Shown in pieces: positions 1 through 8,706 of a stretch of 64,000 bases of DNA. The notes under the pieces were generated by a model, which saw only the letters and a list, made by a program, of their open reading frames with translations, ran no database searches and had not been told where the DNA came from. How positions within the stretch are numbered: position 1 is the stretch's first letter; every line of letters starts with the position of its first letter. The position numbers and the translations under genes are program-made. The stretch is from contig CAYGKM010000001.1 of the NCBI GenBank assembly GCA_964350695.1, forward strand, positions 248,001 through 312,000, in the 5' to 3' direction. The DNA comes from TMED27 sp964350695. Its GTDB lineage: Bacteria; Pseudomonadota; Alphaproteobacteria; Micavibrionales; Micavibrionaceae.

Positions 1-871
1 ACGCGCTGCCCGGCGGCAAACCAAGTCCCAAAAAGTCCAAAGACGTCAGCGCCGTAATTGATCCCGTGAGGATAAAGGGCATAAAGGTGATGGTCGCCAC
101 CATGGCATTGGGTAAAACATGCCGCCATATAATCGTGCCGTCGCCAACGCCAAGCGCCCGCGCGGCGCGTACATAATCAAAATTCCGCGCGCGCAGAAAT
201 TCCGCGCGTACAACATCCACAAGCGCAACCCATGAAAACAACAGCAAAATAAACAGCAGCGTCCAAAACCCCGGAATAAAGATGGAGGAGAAAATAATCA
301 GGATATAAAGGCTCGGCATGCTCGCCCAAACCTCAATCCCCCGCTGCATCACCAAATCCAGTCTGCCGCCGTAATACCCTTGCACCGCACCCGCGGCCAC
401 GCCAATCACCGAGGATATGAACGTCAGCACCAAGCCGAACAGCACCGATAACCGAAAGCCGTAAATCACCCGCGCCGCCACATCGCGCCCTTGATCGTCC
501 GTGCCGATAATATTGGTCGTGGTCGGCGGGGAGGGTGCAGGCTGCGGGAGGTTATAATTAATCGTATCAAAGGAAAAACGGATCGGCGGCCAGAGCATCC
601 AGCCCTTTTCCTCGATGAGATCGCTCACGAATTCATCGCGGTATTCTGCTTCCGTCTCGAAATCCCCACCAAACGCGGTTTCGGGATAATTCACGAAGGT
701 CGGGAAATACAGTGCGTTGTCATACTTAATCAGGATCGGCTTATCATTGGCGATAAACTCTGCCCCAAACGCCACCACCAGCAACGCGATAAACATCCAA
801 AAGCTCCAATAGCCGCGTTTATTGGCTTTGAATTGTGAAAGTCTGCGCTGCGTTATAGGAGAGATTGCCAT
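1..871 (-). CDS. yejE: Peptide ABC transporter permease, YejE-like (partial)
   Basis: Inner-membrane permease of a Yej/Dpp-type peptide importer, working with YejB and the YejA binding protein. The frame is open from an ATG at 871 to the left edge, giving about 290 residues; the family is about 340 long, so roughly 50 C-terminal residues lie outside. A first membrane segment at residues 27-43 (FWMFIALLVVAFGAEF) is followed by a long soluble stretch with GTDDQGRDV, typical of DppC/YejE permeases before the transport domain. The EAA-type loop (RAARALGVGD) is visible near the left edge, and the last visible residues (DFLGFGLPPGS) match the family. YejB lies 490 bp upstream, but the two are separated by a plus-strand gene, so they are not simply co-transcribed. 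Confidence 0.9.
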   Translation of the reverse strand, partial: MAISPITQRRLSQFKANKRGYWSFWMFIALLVVAFGAEFIANDKPILIKYDNALYFPTFVNYPETAFGGDFETEAEYRDEFVSDLIEEKGWMLWPPIRFSFDTINYNLPQPAPSPPTTTNIIGTDDQGRDVAARVIYGFRLSVLFGLVLTFISSVIGVAAGAVQGYYGGRLDLVMQRGIEVWASMPSLYILIIFSSIFIPGFWTLLFILLLFSWVALVDVVRAEFLRARNFDYVRAARALGVGDGTIIWRHVLPNAMVATITFMPFILTGSITALTSLDFLGLGLPPGSA

Positions 872-932
872 GCTCTATGCTTGACGAAGCCCCGTTCATT
901 GTCAATTCACAATCCTATGTGTTTTATAAATA

Positions 933-947
933 TTAATGGTTTATTAA
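933..947. promoter_or_regulatory. CtrA-type box TTAA-N7-TTAA
   Basis: TTAATGGTTTATTAACC matches the full CtrA recognition pattern TTAA-N7-TTAA. It lies in the divergent gap between yejE (62 bp from its start) and the PQ-loop gene (22 bp from its start). About one chance match is expected per 64 kb, so position is the main argument. A CtrA homolog is encoded at 13666-14370. Confidence 0.4.
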
Positions 948-969
948 CCTTGAATTTGCATAATAGGGC

Positions 970-1494
970 ATGACTTTTGAAACACTAGTGATTCTTGGTT
1001 TTGCGGCGGTGCCGTTCATAGAGTTTTCGGGCTATATCCCAAAACTTATAGAAACGCACAATCATAAAGGGCCGATCAAGAATTTCTCATATCGCATGTG
1101 GAGTATCTGGCTTATGAGCGGATTGATCTCATTGGTTTATGGCGTGTTTCACCTCCAGGATTTTCTATTCACGGTTTGCGTAATGTTTAATCTCGCACCG
1201 GTGGCGGCAATCCTTGGTTACGCGCTGTATAAGGAAGATAAAGCCAAAATCGCGCGCGGCCTTTCACGGTTTTTAAATGTTCAAAACAGCGTTACTTTAC
1301 AGGCTGCGGGGTTTTTCAAAAATTCGGATTATCCTTATAATTCAGGCTTGGGATTCGAGCCTATGACGCTCTCGCCTCAAAATCAATTCGCGGATCAACC
1401 ATCACGTAGACAATATCGCGGATCAAATGCATCACGAGGGATATCAGCGCAAAGATATACAACGTACCCAATACAACCGGATAATCGCGGTTAA
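970..1494 (+). CDS. Small membrane protein, PQ-loop/SemiSWEET-like
   Basis: 174-residue protein with three predicted membrane segments in the first 90 residues: about 5-22, 45-60 and 63-87. GYIPKLIETHNHKG follows the first segment and has the position and shape of a PQ-loop (here P-K), as in SemiSWEET-type sugar or small-metabolite carriers, which dimerise. The family normally ends near residue 90-100. Here an extra tail continues, and its last 44 residues (1361-1494) are encoded antisense to the 3' end of yejB. The tail is polar and low-complexity and may not matter for function. Start is ATG at 970, preceded by a weak AGGG. The substrate is unknown; family assignment is by pattern only. Confidence 0.6.
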   Translation: MTFETLVILGFAAVPFIEFSGYIPKLIETHNHKGPIKNFSYRMWSIWLMSGLISLVYGVFHLQDFLFTVCVMFNLAPVAAILGYALYKEDKAKIARGLSRFLNVQNSVTLQAAGFFKNSDYPYNSGLGFEPMTLSPQNQFADQPSRRQYRGSNASRGISAQRYTTYPIQPDNRG

Positions 1495-2467
1495 TCACGC
1501 TCTCATACCCCAAAAGCCCAAGCCCATCGAGGGAGAAAATCACCTCGATCAGCAAGCTCCCCGTAAAGAAAATATGCACAAACGCCGCAGGAAAACCCGC
1601 AATCACAATAATCATCGCGTTCCGAAACACGTGCCCGTAAAGCACTTGCCGCTCACCCAGCCCCTTCGCGCGCGCCGATAAAACATATTGCTTGTTGATC
1701 TCGTCCAGAAAGGAGTTCTTCGTCAAAAGCGTGAGCGACGCAAATCCCGATATCACCATCGCCGCAACGGGCAGCACCATATGCCACGCATAATCCAGCG
1801 CCGCTTGGAGAAGGTTCATCTCCTCCCACCCATCGGAAGTCAGCCCCCGCAGGGGGAAAAGATCAAAATACCGCCCGCCCGCAAACACCACGATCAGCAA
1901 AATCGCAAACATGAAGGACGGAATCGCATAGCCGATAAACACGGCCGCCGATGTCCAGATATCAAACGGTGTGCCGTCACGCACCGCCTTTTTAATGCCG
2001 AGCGGAATCGAAATCAGATAGATAATCAGCGTGCTCCAAAGCCCGAGCGAGATAGAAACGGGCATCTTCTCCAGCACCAATTCCATCACATTGATATCGC
2101 GGTAATAGCTATTGCCCAGATCAAACTGGATGTAGTTTTTAACCATGATCCAGAAGCGCTCGTAAGCGGGCTTATCAAACCCGTACAACGCCTCAAGCTC
2201 GGCAATGAATTCAGGGTCAAGTCCTTGCGCCCCGCGATACTGGTTGCCTTGGCCTGTCGCGCTTTTGCCCATAGCGCCAACGCCCGCATCGCCGCCCGAC
2301 CCGCCGCCAAACCGCGCCGTGGCTTCTGTGCCATGACCTTGCAGTTCGGCAATCATTTTTTCGACCGGTCCGCCGGGCACAAATTGCACAATCACAAAAG
2401 ATATCAGCATAATCCCGAACAGGGTCGGGAGCATAAGAAGGATGCGTTTGAGGATGTAAGACAGCAT
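1361..2467 (-). CDS. yejB: Peptide ABC transporter permease YejB
   Basis: Inner-membrane permease subunit of the Yej peptide importer, 368 residues from the chosen ATG at 2467. That start gives MLSYILKRILLMLPTLFG, which aligns with the usual YejB N-terminus; the frame extends upstream only to a TTG. The first membrane helix is followed by FVPGGPVEKM, a hallmark of DppB/YejB proteins. A Gly-rich insert around residues 55-80 precedes the LYGFDKP motif of the family. The C-terminal half carries the permease domain with the EAA loop (SARAKGLGERQVLYGHVFRNA) and ends in DPRIDFEAR, typical for YejB. Its last 134 bp overlap the plus-strand PQ-loop gene tail to tail. Confidence 0.93.
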   Translation of the reverse strand: MLSYILKRILLMLPTLFGIMLISFVIVQFVPGGPVEKMIAELQGHGTEATARFGGGSGGDAGVGAMGKSATGQGNQYRGAQGLDPEFIAELEALYGFDKPAYERFWIMVKNYIQFDLGNSYYRDINVMELVLEKMPVSISLGLWSTLIIYLISIPLGIKKAVRDGTPFDIWTSAAVFIGYAIPSFMFAILLIVVFAGGRYFDLFPLRGLTSDGWEEMNLLQAALDYAWHMVLPVAAMVISGFASLTLLTKNSFLDEINKQYVLSARAKGLGERQVLYGHVFRNAMIIVIAGFPAAFVHIFFTGSLLIEVIFSLDGLGLLGYESVINRDYPVVLGTLYIFALISLVMHLIRDIVYVMVDPRIDFEARAS

Positions 2468-2514
2468 GCCCTTAGTATAAGCAAAAAAATGCAAACAAAA
2501 AGGATAAGAAAATT

Positions 2515-3873
2515 TTATCCCGCAGTAAGATCAAAACCATCGCCGCCGGCGCGAATATGCAAGTTTTCGACATTGGCGAGAGAAAAGTAAGAAATGTCAG
2601 GGTCTTCAGGGAATATGAGGGATAGCCCCGCAGGCTTTCCGTTCTCTGTAAACTTGGCTTCAAAGCATGCCGGCACTCTAAATCCGAAACCGTCATGCCC
2701 GCGCGGGCGGTAAGGAAGATCAGAGTTGATCGTGCTGAAAGGGTGGCCTTGCACCCGTACATTTCCGCTTTCTGCGTGTCTTAATGTGCGCTTTAAAATC
2801 GAAGTTTCGTATGCGGGCAGAGTTTTTCTGCGGCTGCCGGTTAATCTGTTTTCTGTGTTTTCGAGCACTTCGATGAAGGCCTCTTTCATATCTCTGGATA
2901 TGCTTACAGAAGCCGCAAGATGAAAGCTTTCAGTAAACGCTCTCGCAGGTTTGAGCGAAAATATATGCCCTTCTTCATCTTTATTGAACCGTAAAAACCG
3001 TGCTAAATGCCCCGGCACTTGCATAAACATTGGGGTTTTTATTGTGCCGCCCGTAGAGGGGTTGTGCGCGAAATAGCAAATGCGCGCATAAAATTCACCT
3101 GCATCAACAGCTTGCATAATCGTGCCGCCGCTTTGCGCAAATTGGCCAACAGAGAAATCTTTTATGAAATTCGCATCTCCGGGCTGCGTTACCGCGCGAA
3201 GTTTCAGGCCGTAGTCACACGGTACACACACAACGCGGCGGTCTTCCGACCAGACAACGCGGCCATTCTGGATATAGTTTTCATACACTTCGCCTGTATT
3301 TTCGGTGAGCATTGTGTGGCCCATGGTTTGGTGAAAGAGCCATCTGTTTTCTTCCATAAGCGTGCTTGCTTCTAATATGCATTTTGGACCGGCAATTCTG
3401 AGGCTGTTTAGCGACGCCTCTATGGGGCGCTGCTGTAAAGGGTCTAGTGTGCAAAGATCTTTATGTAGGCGCGGCGATACGGCAGGCCAGAGCGCTGCGG
3501 GAAGGTCTGCCTTGGCTCTGAAGGCCACAACGCCCATTAAGTTGTCGTCAAGCGGGCCGCCCTGTCCGTTGCTTGCGGCGAGCATCGCATCTTGGATATC
3601 TTTTGTGTTGAAATAACGGATATCGGGAAGGTCTGGCCTAAGGTGTTGCTGTAAAGCAAGAAAATCAGGCGGTGAAACCAGCTTTGCCAAAACGGCCTCT
3701 TCCTTGCCGCTCTCATAGCTCTCTACGGATCTCACAAGGTTATATGTAGCGCCGGGATGTCTGCCGAACTCAAGAAACGCCTTGCGAACCTCAGCTGTGT
3801 TCTCCCTGAAGTCTGAAGGTGTAATCCCTACAGCTCTAAACCTGTCATGTAATCTTTCGGAAGGGGTCGACAT
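2515..3873 (-). CDS. Uncharacterised protein, 452 aa
   Basis: I do not recognise this family. The protein has no signal peptide or membrane segment and looks soluble and cytoplasmic. The start is ATG at 3873 with AAGGTG four bases upstream, a good ribosome-binding site. The sequence is mixed alpha/beta, with a few cysteines (for example VVCVPCDYG near residue 220) and a Gly-rich C-terminus. It sits between yejB and a TPR-protein gene in the same direction. Codon use is like its neighbours. Function cannot be inferred; the coding call is secure from length and ribosome-binding site. Confidence 0.75.
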   Translation of the reverse strand: MSTPSERLHDRFRAVGITPSDFRENTAEVRKAFLEFGRHPGATYNLVRSVESYESGKEEAVLAKLVSPPDFLALQQHLRPDLPDIRYFNTKDIQDAMLAASNGQGGPLDDNLMGVVAFRAKADLPAALWPAVSPRLHKDLCTLDPLQQRPIEASLNSLRIAGPKCILEASTLMEENRWLFHQTMGHTMLTENTGEVYENYIQNGRVVWSEDRRVVCVPCDYGLKLRAVTQPGDANFIKDFSVGQFAQSGGTIMQAVDAGEFYARICYFAHNPSTGGTIKTPMFMQVPGHLARFLRFNKDEEGHIFSLKPARAFTESFHLAASVSISRDMKEAFIEVLENTENRLTGSRRKTLPAYETSILKRTLRHAESGNVRVQGHPFSTINSDLPYRPRGHDGFGFRVPACFEAKFTENGKPAGLSLIFPEDPDISYFSLANVENLHIRAGGDGFDLTAG

Positions 3874-3941
3874 TTTTCACCTTTAAAACACGGTTTATAA
3901 AGGGCGGAGTGTTGTTATGTCAACTTAATAATATAGGGGGG

Positions 3942-4757
3942 TTATCCTTGCGAAGGCCCGTCTGGCTTATCGGCTTCAGGGACTTCTTCGCTTTGTTTGA
4001 AGTAAGCATCAACATCTGCGGCGCTTTCCCATCCCGTATTAGCTTTAAGTTGCTGAAGGGCGGCTTGCTCGCAAGGATTGGTGGGAACGCAGGCTAAGGC
4101 GGCTTTTAACTGCTCGGCGCAAGCATCCATGTCGCCGTTTATCGAATAAGCACCCGCAAGGTTAACGCGCGTGATGACGCTGTTGGGGTCAAGCCGCGCG
4201 GATTCCTTAAAGTATTCTAGTGCCTTTTCGTGCTGCCCAAGCTCGAGAAGCTCGCAGCCTGCATTATTCCATGCCGCGCTGTTTTCAGAGTCTAGCGCGA
4301 TAACCTCTTCATAAATCGCCAAAGCCTTTTCCGGCTCGTTACATTCGGAAAGCGCATAAGCTTGGTCAAACAAAAGATCAGCCTTGATTTTGTTTATGCG
4401 GGCTTTTTGCGCGTCGCTAAGCTGCTCTGCATCAAGTTCGGCGAGGTCTTTCTCGAAAAGCGCAAGCTCGTCTTCGGCAATTTTCAACGCCTCTTCGGGC
4501 TTGCCGGCGATAATCGCTGCGCCGTACACGTCATCGGGGTCAAGCATGTGGTGCTGAACATGGCCGGATGGCGTGATTCTTGTTACGAATTGAATATTAT
4601 CGGATTTTTTGTCCTGCGCGGCTGTCCAGAAAGATAAAAACATCGCGGCTTTAATCGCGCTATTGGCTTGGTCGGTGCTTTCTATTTGTCTGAGATCAAC
4701 TGTCTCAACGTTAGCGCCGCCTTCTTCACGGATTTCTTCTAATGTTCTGGACGTCAT
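3942..4757 (-). CDS. TPR-repeat protein
   Basis: 271-residue soluble protein. The N-terminal third is of unknown type (LRQIESTDQANSAI, a helix, then a beta-rich stretch). A helical region begins near residue 90, followed by two or three tetratricopeptide repeats at about 130-230; one contains AWNNAGCELLELGQHEKALE and the next VNLAGAYSINGDMDACAEQL. TPRs are protein-binding scaffolds; the partner is unknown. The start chosen is the ATG at 4757, which has GAGG seven bases upstream, rather than a GTG two codons earlier. The acidic tail ends in EADKPDGPSQG. It lies upstream of the 452-residue unknown gene and might be co-transcribed (68 bp gap). Confidence 0.75.
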   Translation of the reverse strand: MTSRTLEEIREEGGANVETVDLRQIESTDQANSAIKAAMFLSFWTAAQDKKSDNIQFVTRITPSGHVQHHMLDPDDVYGAAIIAGKPEEALKIAEDELALFEKDLAELDAEQLSDAQKARINKIKADLLFDQAYALSECNEPEKALAIYEEVIALDSENSAAWNNAGCELLELGQHEKALEYFKESARLDPNSVITRVNLAGAYSINGDMDACAEQLKAALACVPTNPCEQAALQQLKANTGWESAADVDAYFKQSEEVPEADKPDGPSQG

Positions 4758-4848
4758 ACGCACACCTCATATTTTCTTTTTGTAAGAAAATAAGCATACC
4801 AAAAACGCCTGTTTAATGCGAATTTTCTGCATAAGGAACTGATATCAT

Positions 4849-5085
4849 TTAATAATGCGGTGGTTTATCCCGCGCGGCGATCTCGGTGGCGGAAAGCCCT
4901 GTATCATGATCTTCGCCAATCTCGGCGATCTTGCCTTCGGCGCGCGCCAGTTTGCGCTCAAGCTTCACAATCAAATCATTCTGCGATAGCAGAGCGCCGT
5001 TCATATCCTCAAGCTGCTGCTCGATATGCGAAAGCTTAATCTCTAAATCCGTAATCCGTTTATCGCTCAAGGTTTGATGTTCCAT
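4849..5085 (-). CDS. slyX: SlyX family protein
   Basis: Small coiled-coil protein, 78 residues from the ATG at 5085 (83 from an upstream GTG). It has the SlyX pattern: a heptad-rich helix (ITDLEIKLSHIEQQLEDMN, then LIVKLERKLARAEGKI) and the diagnostic KPPHY ending. The biochemical role of SlyX is not established. The start lies inside the 3' end of the histidine phosphatase gene, so the two are translationally linked. Confidence 0.85.
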   Translation of the reverse strand: MEHQTLSDKRITDLEIKLSHIEQQLEDMNGALLSQNDLIVKLERKLARAEGKIAEIGEDHDTGLSATEIAARDKPPHY

Positions 5086-5684
5086 TCTTCTATGCGCCAC
5101 GCCCCGCGCTCATGTTTAAGGATCGCGAGCGCGCCTGTCGAGAGTTTGATATCATGCGCCTTCGCAAAACCCTCAAAATCTCCCGTAATATGCGGGGCAA
5201 AGCGGGCAATGCCGTTTGATGTCACGACCAAAACGGTCTCGTTATCATCATGCGCAGCTATCTGATCGGCAAAATCAATCCAGTTCTTAATGATCTCTTG
5301 CGGGTTCACTTCCCACCCGTCAGGCACAACCGCGTGCGCATCCCACGCGGCAATCGCCTCTGCGCCGATCCGCGCGATCACTTCGCTTTCCGTCTTGTTC
5401 TCATCGGGGCCGTAATCAATTTCATTAAATATATCAAGCTGGTAAACGGGGTTGCTGACGCCGGAACTCTTCACGGCAATTTTCGCCGTGTCATAAGTCC
5501 TGCGAAGATGTGATGAGTAAATAACGTCAGGTATCATCCTGTTTTTATTGAGATATTTCCCTAGGGCTTCGGCCTGCGCGATCCCTTTTTCCACCAACGG
5601 TAAGTCGGTGCGCGCCCCCACGCGGGTCGGGGTGTCTTCAGGGCCGAATGTATTCCCGTGGCGGGCAATAATCAAAGTCGTCAT
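5067..5684 (-). CDS. Histidine phosphatase family protein
   Basis: 205-residue member of the phosphoglycerate mutase-like histidine phosphatase superfamily. The catalytic RHG motif is at residues 8-10 (IIARHGNTF); the phosphate-pocket Arg follows in SSHLRRTYDTA (about 60-70). The second catalytic histidine of these enzymes would fall in the VVTSNGIARF stretch (about 155-165), where the usual sHG is replaced by SNG. That substitution may weaken or redirect activity, so the substrate cannot be stated. The start codon overlaps the kdsB stop in an ATGA (5681-5684), indicating an operon with kdsB and slyX. Confidence 0.82.
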   Translation of the reverse strand: MTTLIIARHGNTFGPEDTPTRVGARTDLPLVEKGIAQAEALGKYLNKNRMIPDVIYSSHLRRTYDTAKIAVKSSGVSNPVYQLDIFNEIDYGPDENKTESEVIARIGAEAIAAWDAHAVVPDGWEVNPQEIIKNWIDFADQIAAHDDNETVLVVTSNGIARFAPHITGDFEGFAKAHDIKLSTGALAILKHERGAWRIEEWNIKP

Positions 5685-6442
5685 TTGAGAAGCGCTTCCG
5701 CCCGCGCTAAATCTTCGGGCGTATCAATACCGCTTTGGATAACGCCGCTTTCAATCTCTACTTCCACCGCTGTAATCTCGATGCCGTTTTCCAGCATGCG
5801 AAGCTGCTCTAATCCCTCAAGCCGCTCATACTTGCTTTGGGGCAGGGCGCAAAAACGCTTCAATACATCGACGCGAAACCCGTATAAACCCATATGTTGA
5901 TACACCGGCGAAGCTTCTGCGTTGTTGTCTTCCTTGCGGATGGCGGGGATAATATTTTTCGAAAACCACAGGGCTTTGCCGTTGCTCACAATCGCGGTCG
6001 TGCCGCTGAAGGGCGTGATTTTCTTCGCCTCGCGCAGGCGATCAAGATCATACCAGCTTAGGCGGTGAACAGGGGTCACCACATCGGGTTTATCATCAAA
6101 CGCTTTAATCAAGGCTTCAATCACATGGCGCGGGGTGAACGGCGCGTCCCCTTGAAGGTTCAAAACATAATCAGGCATCTCGCCTCGGAGCTTCAAAGCC
6201 GCGAGCACCCGATCCGATCCCGTTGCACAATCTTCGGGCGTAATGATGCACTCCACGTCAATCTCTGCGGCGTGATCGGCAATGCGCTGGTCCTCGGTTG
6301 TCACCAAAACATCCGCGCCCTTAATGCTGCGCGCCAACTCGACAACGCGGGAAAGCATGCTGATGCCGCCAATTTCAGCAAGCGGCTTTCCGGGAAAGCG
6401 CGTTGATGCGTATCTGGCGGGGATGGCAATTGTCGTCTTCAT
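5681..6442 (-). CDS. kdsB: 3-deoxy-manno-octulosonate cytidylyltransferase (CMP-Kdo synthetase)
   Basis: Activates Kdo with CTP to CMP-Kdo for assembly of the lipopolysaccharide inner core in the cytoplasm. The 253-residue length fits the family. The N-terminal nucleotide-binding signature IPARYASTRFPGKPL is at residues 6-20, followed by TTEDQRI, the VNLQGDAPF core (usual form NxQGDEP) and the C-terminal region YEKLEQLE-like (YERLEGLEQLRML). Asp replaces Glu-Pro context slightly (GDAPF). Presence indicates a Gram-negative outer membrane with Kdo. It is followed by the histidine phosphatase with an ATGA overlap. Confidence 0.93.
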   Translation of the reverse strand: MKTTIAIPARYASTRFPGKPLAEIGGISMLSRVVELARSIKGADVLVTTEDQRIADHAAEIDVECIITPEDCATGSDRVLAALKLRGEMPDYVLNLQGDAPFTPRHVIEALIKAFDDKPDVVTPVHRLSWYDLDRLREAKKITPFSGTTAIVSNGKALWFSKNIIPAIRKEDNNAEASPVYQHMGLYGFRVDVLKRFCALPQSKYERLEGLEQLRMLENGIEITAVEVEIESGVIQSGIDTPEDLARAEALLK

Positions 6443-6452
6443 AGATCGAACC

Positions 6453-6767
6453 TTAAGTTAGCTTTAAGCCTATAATACCGAAAAGGATCAGCAATATAAA
6501 CGCACATTTAATAAGTGTAAGGGCTTCGCCATAAAAGAAATAAGCCGTGATGGGCACGCCAATCGCTCCCATCCCGATAAACATTATATAGGCCGTCGAT
6601 GCCGGAATTGATCTCATCGCAAAGCCCATCGCGATAATCGACGCCGCAATCAACAGGCTCGCGATCGCATTCGGCACTGGCTTTGAAAACCCATCGGTTG
6701 CTTTAAGCGCAATGGGCCAAAAGGCTTCCAGAATGCCCGCTAAAATTAATAAAAACCATGCGAGCAT
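6453..6767 (-). CDS. SMR-family small multidrug/guanidinium-type transporter
   Basis: 104-residue protein with four membrane helices, the standard size for the small multidrug resistance family, which works as an antiparallel dimer exchanging cations for protons. The essential membrane glutamate Glu14 is present (LAGILEAFWPIALK). The second helix contains FAMRSIPASTAYIMFIGMGAIG, and the third ends in AYFFYGEAL, all typical. It is close to SugE/Gdx-type proteins (guanidinium export), but specificity cannot be fixed from sequence alone. Start overlaps the yejA stop in TAATG (6767). Confidence 0.88.
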   Translation of the reverse strand: MLAWFLLILAGILEAFWPIALKATDGFSKPVPNAIASLLIAASIIAMGFAMRSIPASTAYIMFIGMGAIGVPITAYFFYGEALTLIKCAFILLILFGIIGLKLT

Positions 6768-8692
6768 TATTCAGGCTTCGCCCACCATGTCTGCGAGATC
6801 AGCGGACTAATCCCTGACAGCGTATCGGGGCGCTCGATTTTCGCCCAATACGCGATCCGCCATTTCGGATAATGCCACATCGGAATCACATAATGATTCC
6901 ACAGCAAAATCCGGTCCATCGCATGCACATGGCTCAGCAAATCTTCGCGGCTATCGGCCTTCACCAGCTCTGTAATTAGCGTATCAATCGCCGGGTCTTT
7001 CACGCCGATATAATTACGGCTGCCTTCAATGTCCGCTTTCTCGCTGCCGAAGAAATCCCATTGCTCATTCCCCGGAGAATCGGATTGTCCGTATGATCCG
7101 ACCGTCATATCAAAATCAAAGCTGTTCATGCGGTTTTGATATTGCGCGCTGTCCACCACGCGGAAACTCGCCTGCGCGCCGATGCGTTTCAGGTTTTTTA
7201 CAAACGGCAAAACCCAACGCTCAAACGCGGGGTTTGAATCAATAATCTCGAACTCGAGGCGCACACCGTCTTTGACGCGAATCCCATCCGCGCCGAGCAC
7301 CCAACCTGCCGCGTCCAGCATCTGCATCGCCGTACGAAGATTCTCGCGGGCATTGCCCGATCCATCCGTCACAGGCGGGCTATAAGTCTTGGTAAATACT
7401 TCAGGCGGAATTTGCCCTTTGAACCGCTCCAGAAGTTCAAGCTCCTTGCCGCTCGGCAACCCGCTGGAGGCTGTCTCCGCATTATCGTAATAGCTGTCGG
7501 TGCGGATATATGCGCCGTACGCAAACTGCTTATTCGACCATTCAAAATCAAACGCATAAGCCAGCGCCTCGCGCACTTTCGGGTCTTGAAAAACGGGGCG
7601 GCGGATATTGTATAAGAACCCTTGCATCCCTGCGGGGCGCGTGTTTTCGATCTCTTCCTTTATAATGCGTCCGTCAAGAACGGGCGCGGCGTCATATGCG
7701 GTTTCCCAAAGCTTGGCGGTGTTTTCGATCTGCACATCAAAATCACCTGACAAAAACGCCTCAAGCGCTACGTTGTTGTCGCGGTAATAATCGTAAACAA
7801 CCTTATCGAAATTATTAAATCCTTTGAAAAGCGGCAAATCCTTGCCCCACCAATCATCACGGCGCGTATATTCGATTGAGCGGCCAGCCTCGACCTTGCT
7901 GATTGTGTATGGCCCGCTGCCCAAAGGCGCGTCCAAAGATGTCTGGTTGAACACTCGGCCCTCGGCTGTCCAGTAATGCTTCGGCATCACCGCCATCTCC
8001 GCCACAATCAACGGCAGCTCCGCATTGCCCGCCACAGCAAACGTGAATTTCACGCGCCGCTCCGAAAGAGCCTCGGCCTTAGAAACTTCCCCGTAATAGG
8101 CTTTGAAAAACGGCTGTCCTTCATCGCGCAGCGTCTCGAATGTCCACACAACATCTTCTGCCGTAATGGCTTTGCCGTCCGCCCATTTCGCCTCTGGGCG
8201 TAAATTGAAGGCGACCCATGATTTATCATCGGGCATCTCGATGCTTTCCGCCAAAACGCCGTATAGCGTGAACGGTTCATCCCACGCATTTTGCATCAGG
8301 CTTTCATACACAAATCCAGAACGCATAAAGTTCAAACCCGCCGCTGGCGTGCCTTTAACGATAAAGGGGTTAAGGCTGTCAAACGACCCAATCGCGTTCA
8401 GCTTAAGCATGCCGCCCTTCGGCGCATTCGGATTCACGTACTCAACATGTTTGAAATCGGGGCCGTATTTCGGCGTGCCGTGCAGCGCAATCGCGTGGCG
8501 CGGCTTCGGCTCTGTTATGTCCGTCGCAGGGGCAGGGGCATTCGCGGTCTCGATGGTTTCAAAAATCTCATCGGCGGCATGCTGCATATCTTCGGTCGAA
8601 AGCGGCTTTTGTATAAGCGCATGTTCAGGCGTTTGCGCCATTGCGGGCGCAGCAAGCAGCAAAGCCAGAAAAAACGTCGCGAAATATTTCAT
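6767..8692 (-). CDS. yejA: Extracellular peptide-binding protein YejA
   Basis: Periplasmic solute-binding protein (SBP family 5) feeding oligopeptides to the YejB/YejE permease. From the ATG at 8692 it is 641 residues with a clear signal peptide, MKYFATFFLALLLAAPAMA, cleaved before Q. This start is preferred over a position 21 bases upstream because AAGGA lies eight bases before it. A linker of about 50 residues precedes the SBP domain (HAIALHGTPKYGPDFKHVEYVNPNAPKGG, which opens YejA-type proteins). The rest matches the two-lobed fold (SWVAFNLRPEAKWADG, LGSGPYTI, WDFFGSEKAD). It is 4 kb from yejB, with four to six unrelated genes between, so the importer operon is broken up. Confidence 0.92.
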   Translation of the reverse strand: MKYFATFFLALLLAAPAMAQTPEHALIQKPLSTEDMQHAADEIFETIETANAPAPATDITEPKPRHAIALHGTPKYGPDFKHVEYVNPNAPKGGMLKLNAIGSFDSLNPFIVKGTPAAGLNFMRSGFVYESLMQNAWDEPFTLYGVLAESIEMPDDKSWVAFNLRPEAKWADGKAITAEDVVWTFETLRDEGQPFFKAYYGEVSKAEALSERRVKFTFAVAGNAELPLIVAEMAVMPKHYWTAEGRVFNQTSLDAPLGSGPYTISKVEAGRSIEYTRRDDWWGKDLPLFKGFNNFDKVVYDYYRDNNVALEAFLSGDFDVQIENTAKLWETAYDAAPVLDGRIIKEEIENTRPAGMQGFLYNIRRPVFQDPKVREALAYAFDFEWSNKQFAYGAYIRTDSYYDNAETASSGLPSGKELELLERFKGQIPPEVFTKTYSPPVTDGSGNARENLRTAMQMLDAAGWVLGADGIRVKDGVRLEFEIIDSNPAFERWVLPFVKNLKRIGAQASFRVVDSAQYQNRMNSFDFDMTVGSYGQSDSPGNEQWDFFGSEKADIEGSRNYIGVKDPAIDTLITELVKADSREDLLSHVHAMDRILLWNHYVIPMWHYPKWRIAYWAKIERPDTLSGISPLISQTWWAKPE

Positions 8693-8706
8693 TTTAAAAA
8701 TCCTTT

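Noticed and set aside
1688..2590. 300-residue plus-strand frame opposite yejB
   Set aside because: Exactly antisense to a well-supported permease gene; basic, Arg/His-rich composition typical of a shadow frame.
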